From positions 144,850,351-144,914,350 of the forward strand of contig CP136062.1 of assembly GCA_032622095.1 (NCBI GenBank): a stretch of DNA of 64,000 nt, given 5' to 3'. Below are positions 29,301 through 37,000 of the stretch, piece by piece (position 1 is the first letter of the stretch; the number at the start of each line of letters is the position of its first letter). Made by a program: the position numbers and the translations under genes. The notes under the pieces are model-generated. The model was not told where the DNA came from, searched no databases, and saw only the letters and a program-made list of their open reading frames with translations. This DNA is from Siphonodentalium dalli (lineage: Eukaryota > Mollusca > Scaphopoda > Gadilida > Siphonodentaliidae).

Positions 29301-30998
29301 ATTACCTATTAAAGTTTTGGCTGATAGTAGTCAGAGCGGCCTGGGTGCTGTGCTACTCCAAATTCACAGAAATGAATGGAAACCAGTTGCATACGCGTCG
29401 CGAGCAGTGCCAAGTGCCGAAACCAGATACGCACAAATCGAAAAGGAAATTTGCGCTTAGACATTTGAGTATGAACGATTCCATCAATATACATATATAT
29501 ATATATGCACAAACAGCACAAGTGGAAACTGATCATAAGCCCCTTGTTGCTATATTTCAAAAAGGGTTAAATGACTGTCCAATGAGAATCCAGCGTTTTC
29601 AACTGCGTTGCAGAAATATGACATAAACTTTAATTACTCACCAGGACAATTCTTGCATACATCAGACACTTTATCACGTGAATACTTGCCAAACGAGGAA
29701 TCCATCGAGTTAGAGCGAGAAGTTGAATATTATGCAAATGCTATTGTGTCATCGCTACCGGTTGTGGACAGAAAGCGCGAGGAAATCCACCGGTTAACCG
29801 AACAGGATAATCAAATGCAAGATCAAGTCGCGACTGTTCTGCAGTGATGGCTTGATAACATATCTCAATGTCCGTCATCTGTTGGAACTATAGGGATGAA
29901 ATTACTGTGACAGATGGAATTATGTATAAAGGAATGCGGATAATAATACCACATACCCTACGAAAAGATATTCTGAACAAAGTTCATTCAGGGCATTTAG
30001 GGATGCAAAAGTGCAAGGAGCGTGCACGAGGAGTAGTGTTCTGGCCCAGAATAAATCAGGATGTGACAGAAATGGTTTCAAACTGTAGTTTAAAGTACAG
30101 AGACCGACAACAGCCGGAGCCGATGATGTCTCATGAAATATCAGAGACCATGGAAACAAGTATCGACTGACTTGTTTTATTATAGTGGTGAACATTATAT
30201 CGTGGTAGTTAATAACTATTCAAATTTTCCCGAAGTACTACCACTAATGGATTAAACTAGTAAACAAGTTATTGTTGCGCTGAAAAGTGTGTTTGCGAGA
30301 CACGGAATATCGTCCATCGTGATAAGTGACAATGGCCCATGTTATTCTAGTACGGAATTCAAAAACTTTGCAGAGCAATTGGACTTCCATCACATTACAT
30401 CTAGTCCGCGATTGCCAAGACCAAATGGTGACACATAGATAACTGTTAAATTAGTGAAATCGATCATACGGAAAACCACTGAGTGTAAAGAAGACATTTA
30501 CCTGGGACTCCTAGCATACCGGTGTACACCTATTGAATGCGGAAAATCACCGGCAGAGTTACTCATGGGGAGAAAGCTCAGAAAAAAGCTCCCTATGTCA
30601 GATAAACTATTAAACCTACATGGGGACGATTGTAACATTGTTGCCGCCAAAATAGACAAAAGGATAAAGACCGATATGATTGTCATACTAAGCAACTACC
30701 ACCGTTAGTTGTTGGTGACTCAGTTAGGGTACACGGTGCGACAGATGAGTCATGGGCGAAAAGAGGAACGGTGATTGCTGTTAATAAGGACGCTCCGGGG
30801 TCACACCTAGTTCGGTTGGAGAGTGGCGATGACATTCGGCGTAATAGGTAGCATATTCTCAGGACGAATGAGAAGATAATGACGCACACGGGGGATATAG
30901 TGACTGATGTACTGCATGTTCATAGTCATGTCGATAATGAAAAATTTAACGAGGAAACCATAACGATGACTCTGATCATCTATATCTATATTTGTGAA

Positions 30999-31029
<31 letters not shown>

Positions 31030-34000
31030 GTTCTATAGAAATTCACAGGGGAACATCTAGATGATGCCAAAGGGGTCTACTAGGAGTAGCTTTTTACAAG
31101 AAAGATAATGGTCGGGGTTAGAATTTTCTAAAGTGACGCCGTTGTTGTCAGGGGCAGAAAAGGGGGAGCGGCAGAAAAAAAAATTGTCGCCGATTGCCAC
31201 CAAACTTATATATAATCATCCCCATAATATGAGGAATCTAATGGTGTGGTTTAAATAAGGTAAAAGTCACGCCGTTCGCGCCAGGGGTGCCCGGAAGGGG
31301 GAGGGGCAGATTTTTTTCTGTCGCCGATTGCCACGAAACTTAACATATAATCATCCCCATGATATGAAGAATCCAACGGTGTGGTTTAAATATGTCAAAA
31401 GTGGCGTTGTTCGAGTCAGGGATGCACGGAATGGGAGAGGGGCACCAAAATTGATAAAACTAATTTTAGCGCCGATTTCCACCAAATTGATATATACTCT
31501 TCTTCGTGATACAAGAAGTCTAATTGTGCGATTTAACAACGCCAAATTGTTGTCTTTTGGATGAGAGATTGGGAGGGGGTGGGCACTGAATTTGATAATA
31601 ATTTGTTTAGTCGCCGATTGCCACCACACTTATACAACATCATCCCCATGGTATGAGGAGTCTAATGGTGTGGCTTATATCTGTCAAATGTGGCCTCATG
31701 CGAGTCAGGGTTGCATTGAAAGGGACAGGGGCACCAAAATTGATGCACAATTTTTTGAGCGCCAATTTCCACCAAATTGATACATGTTCTTATCCATGAT
31801 ACGAGGAATCTAATCGTGTGATTTAAAGATGCCATAGTGGTGCTGTTTGTGTGATAGATGGGGAGGGGAGAGATTGGCACCAAATTTTATTAAAAAAAAA
31901 TGTTTAGTCACCGATTATCACCAAACTTATAAAAAATCATCTCCATGATATCATGAGTGTAATCATGTGGTTTAAGGATGTCACAAGTGGGGCCATTCGA
32001 GTCAGTGGTGTATAAAGATGAGAGGCACACAAAAAATTATATCTATATGTTTAGTGCCGATTTCCACCAGATTGATACATATTCTTCTCCGTGATACGAG
32101 GAATCTTATCGTGTGGTTTAGATACACCAAATCTGTGCCCTATGGGTGAGAGATATGCGGACCTTAAATTTGATACGAATTTGTATACTCGCCAATTTTC
32201 ACCAATTTCATATATATGCATCTCTAATCTCTAATGAGACTTAGTGTGTGCAGCTTGAGTCCGAAATAGGGACGGGAGGGTCACCAAAACCAATACAATA
32301 TATTTTTAGTACCAATTACCATCAAATTCAGACACGTTCTTCTCAAATGATACAAGAAATCGTGCCGTCTGTCTGTCTGTCTTTCTGTCTGTTTGTGTGC
32401 GTTCTATATATAACTTCACGCGATACAATCGAGATGGCACTAAGGCGTTATAAGAGGGGTAACTTTTTACAAGGAAGATAATGGTGCGGGTTAAAATTTT
32501 CTGAAATGACGCTGTTGGTGTCAGGGTAAGAAAAGGGGGAGGTGGACAAAATTCAAAAAATATGGTGAAATAGTTTTGTCGCCAATTTCCACCAAACGAA
32601 TACATAATCACCTTCGCACTATGGCGTTGTTCGAGTCAGCGTTGCATCAACAATTGATTTAATAAAATATTTTTAGCCCAGATTTCCACCAAATTGATAT
32701 ATTATTCTTCTCTATGATACGAGGAATATCATCGTGTGATTTAAAGACGCCAAATTACTGTCGTTTGGGTGAGAGATGTGGGGTCATAACTATTCTCAGA
32801 ATTTGTTTAGTTGCTGATTACCACCAAACATATATATAATCATCGCCAGTATATCATGCATCCACGAGTCTAATGGGCGTGGTTTAAATATGTCAAAAGA
32901 GGCAAAAGCTGATACAAATATATTTGGCACCAATTTCCACCAAATTCATACACGTTTTTCTTTGATAATATACCATGAATTAAATCACATTTGGTGTCGT
33001 TTGCGTCACGGATGGTGAGCGGATATGAACTATCATTGATAAGATTGCTATTCGCCGATATCCACATATAAGTTATATACAGTCACCCAGACCATCTCCA
33101 TATCATTTTAAGTAGTTTTGGGCTTTCACGTTTCACAATCCCGACATATGGTGACCCACTTAAGTCACTTGAACAATTATATCTTCTTAACTGTCATATT
33201 TATATGGGGATGGCAATCAGGGCATTCACACAATGAGCTAGCAAAAATAGATACATAGAAGAAGCATTAAACGTATATTTATCATTCTATTGAAGAGATA
33301 CATATATTCGTGCAAACTGAGAGACGTCGAACCGTCAGAGGATTGCATATATATTATAACAAAATTGAGTCTGTTCAATTCAATACAGTTTCCACAAAAA
33401 GTTACAATTTGTCAAGAGATATGGGAGGCCTGTTCAAAAATAGTGGTCACATTGTGCAGTAAAATATAGTTTCTTCTGATATACAAGAAAATGCAGTTAG
33501 TAGCACAAGACTTTTCAGGATCCTCCCAATACTGACATCTGACAAGGGTTTTAGAACAGACTCATCGACTGACATAAACAACTCAAAATCTCGCTCTGTG
33601 CCTGGCACATGTAGCTGATATAGGGGCGCGGCAACATTTCGTTTAAACTGAGAATATTTAGCCAATATATAGCACCATGAACAGAGGAGCACCTGCAAAT
33701 TTCTTTGAAACATCTGTATCTTCATGGAGATATGATAGCCAGGTGTCCTCGAGATCTTAGTCCAACCCACTAGATTGATTGATACATCTCAATATGTAAA
33801 ACCCAATTATCATCTTTTATCGAACTAATGTGTTTATGATGTTCATGTATCATATTTATAACGTCTAATGTATATGCAGTTGTAAATAAATAAATACTTC
33901 ATTATTGGTGGAACGGATTAATCGCGATAAACAGAATGACAATTGACAAGGTGATCCACTACTTATATTCCATGACTGTAATAATCATGTTTTGTGATGC

Positions 34001-37000
34001 TATTTGAATATACAATTTATGAGAAAACGTACAACACTTTAAGCAAGAGCATTCTCTATTCCCAACAAATATCCACAGCATACAGAGGGATTCACATCGC
34101 ATTAACCTGGGCAACGCCGGGTAACCCTGCTAGTAATGAATAATCACAATCTCCACTCCTCATAAGTCGATCAGGTCGTACAGTGAAAAAACCAGACCGC
34201 CTAATTGAGAGAATATAGAATATAGACATTCAGTTCAAAGTAGAGTTCTGCCACATTGTGATGTTAGAATATAGACATTCAGTTCAAAGTAGAGTTATGC
34301 TACATTGTTATGTTCTGTTATATACACTGTAGTTTTAGTTGCTTTCCCTGAGAAGGGAGATGTGGTGGAGTTACACTATTTATATTGTTCAGTTTATTAA
34401 TGAATCTGGTCACGTGATGATCATGTGAGCATTAGAATATGGCTGACGATTAAAACGTGTTTATTGAAACTGCTCCAATCTATTTAACGTCCAAACACAA
34501 CAATATTAGCAAGGATGCATATATTGTGATGAAATTTTATCTAGCTTAAAACTAATGTCTCCAAAAATGGACTTTAAGAAAAAATATGTTGCCAACCCCC
34601 CCCCCCCCCCCCAAATGTTACAAAACCCATTTTGTTTTACAAATGTCAGGCTACTAAAAAACATATCAGGTTACCTGCAGAAAGATGATGTTACGATTGT
34701 TTTGCAGGAATGTTATGCACTGGTCCATAACGACATGTACATGCACGAGTATAGTTACCCAGACCAGAGATATAGCGAATTTTCTACCTTTTTGTGATTT
34801 ATTCTTGCAGTTGGCTTCTTGGTCGAGACATTGTCACAGAAGATGACGTCTTTGATGGAATTAACCTGCTTCACGATCTAGGAGTGAAGATTGTCTTTGT
34901 GACGAGTACCACAACGGGAAACCCCAGAAAGTTGTCTAGCTACGTCAGTATTATTGGCGGTACGTACATGTATGTGTGTCGTCCGATCTTTATATTAATT
35001 TTGCTGCACAATATCTTCTTCGGGCATGTCACTTCATCAATCAATGCGTACATCGTATGTGGGTCATTATTTTTACAAACATTCAACATTATTACCACTT
35101 CAGATGGCGTTCTCTGGCAGATTGACTGTATAAGTATTTTTCAGGCGAAGTTGACCGGAAGAGTTAATCAACCTTGGGTTTCGTTAGCGCCCGGCGCCCA
35201 CTACCAGTTAATACTTCTAATTCAGTCTGATTGTCTTTGTCTCGACCAAAATTGATTGACAGAAGACATACATTTATAACAAGAGTCTATACTTCCTGAT
35301 GGCATGGTTTGTCCATACAACATGTCCATCTACCTATAATTTGAACCACAAATTAATATTTGATTTATTATTTTCAGATAATAACATGTGCTATAAGATA
35401 GAATTTGACAAACTTCCAGCCTTATTCGTTGGACCCGGTGATCTGACAGCAGTACTCTTCGGTTGCTGGTACATGAGCGACGGCGATGTTAAGGTAACAT
35501 GTGTTCAATAACGCGACATGCGCGTGTTGTAGATCCTTGTCTGCTATTCCGCCCGGCCGTATTTCTAAGTATATATAGTTGACATAATATAATCAAGCAC
35601 TTGCATCAAGACATAGCGAATTTGATGTTTGTACGCATCGTATATTAAATCTGCTCGAAATAATCGCAGTACTCAAATCTGGATAATCTCTTCCGTATTT
35701 CAGTCGGTTGACTGCTTTAATCATATTTCTAAAAAGCTATCAACTCCCTGCCTCCTGACAGACCATGTTTCCAATTTTGGCGAACGTTTCACACAAAAAT
35801 ATAAATCGTTCATTTAATAACATTTAGTATACATGCTACTTCTTAAATATTGTGCAGTTGTGAACATGACACTGAGTCACTGAAGTCTTAGCCAATCATA
35901 TATGGCTGTTAGGAATTAGGCGGGCAAAGAAAATGTGCATATGCTATCGAAACACTCCTTGTTGTGTGTCGTATATACATGCACCAGAGTGAATACCAAC
36001 AGTTACATGCATGCCATAGACTGTCTGCTCACTTGGAAAATGATCCAGATCACAACAACCAAGATATCCACACACATCACTTATTGATACCATGTTTCGT
36101 CCATTAACAGAACGCATTCGAGAAAACACTATCGACGATGAACCAGATCATAGAGAGAACCTACAAACATGCTGTTGGTGAGTGAAGTTTCATAAACGCC
36201 GTTCATAGACTCTATTCCACAAAAAATCGGCAGCGGTCTTAGTTGAAAGGAATGTCAGCTAAACTGATGGCTTGTTGTCGATCTGATCTCAACTTACATT
36301 CATTTACATGTAAAGTCGCGTGGTTGTTTGGAGTCCCCTGTTATACATGGTACAGCTCTCTTCTGTCATATTCCAGTTGGATGTCCGGATATCAAAACAG
36401 GTTGATAAATATGTTCCATAGTTTTATAAGTATGGTCTTTATATTCTATGGAGAGGCACATTTACATTTAGGCCATGTACTTTAGATACGTCGATCCCGA
36501 TTTATATTGGCAATACGTGGAGAGTTTATTGCTACAACATATTCCTGATCTGCTATGAATAACGAAGGTGTGTATAACTCCTCTGCGAAAATTGAAAACG
36601 GCAGGAAAATAATTGACTCCTCGAAAACTGCTCGACCGATCCGACTCAAATTTGGTATGTAGGACTACTTTGATCCGATTTCACGTGCAACCGTGTCCTT
36701 GACCTTCACCTAGCTCATATACGCTCATTTTGGCATATTTCTGGACCGATCGAACAATATTCTTTCTCCTAATACTCCTAATACTTTTCAACGTTGTTCC
36801 CTAAATATCCCGGACGAAGTCAGACACATCAGCTAGTTCACATAATCCGCTTAACCACGTACAATACTCTTTGTCGCTGACACCATAGTCGTCAACTTAT
36901 AAGGTAACGAGCTGTGTTAGTTGTCATCGCTATATATTTTCACCGAAATAAAAAAAATGTTGACTATTATCGTGAGGTTAACAACTGTTGAATATTATTG

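Larger units (their letters stand above)
25206..34502 (+). mobile_element. Ty3/gypsy-type LTR retrotransposon, decayed and doubly interrupted
   Basis: The element has 142-bp LTRs at both ends and a perfect 5-bp target duplication. A primer-binding site follows the left LTR (TGATGTCAGAAGTG at 25348, resembling a tRNA-Leu type) and a purine tract (GAGAAGGGAGA, 34350-34360) precedes the right LTR. Its order is gag with two zinc knuckles, protease, RT, RNase H, integrase and a basic C-terminal tail, as in short-LTR Mag/Steamer-like elements of invertebrates. Coding regions carry frameshifts and stops. A 1.6-kb insertion splits the protease and a 3.2-kb Helitron splits the end of pol. It lies in gene A's intron between 23045 and 34811; the matching intron of gene B lacks it. 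Confidence 0.93.

Noticed and set aside
31186-33070. Regularly spaced repeats that might suggest a CRISPR-like array
   Set aside because: Units are contiguous, diverged and ~140 bp long inside a Helitron-like element; no spacers, and the genome is eukaryotic.
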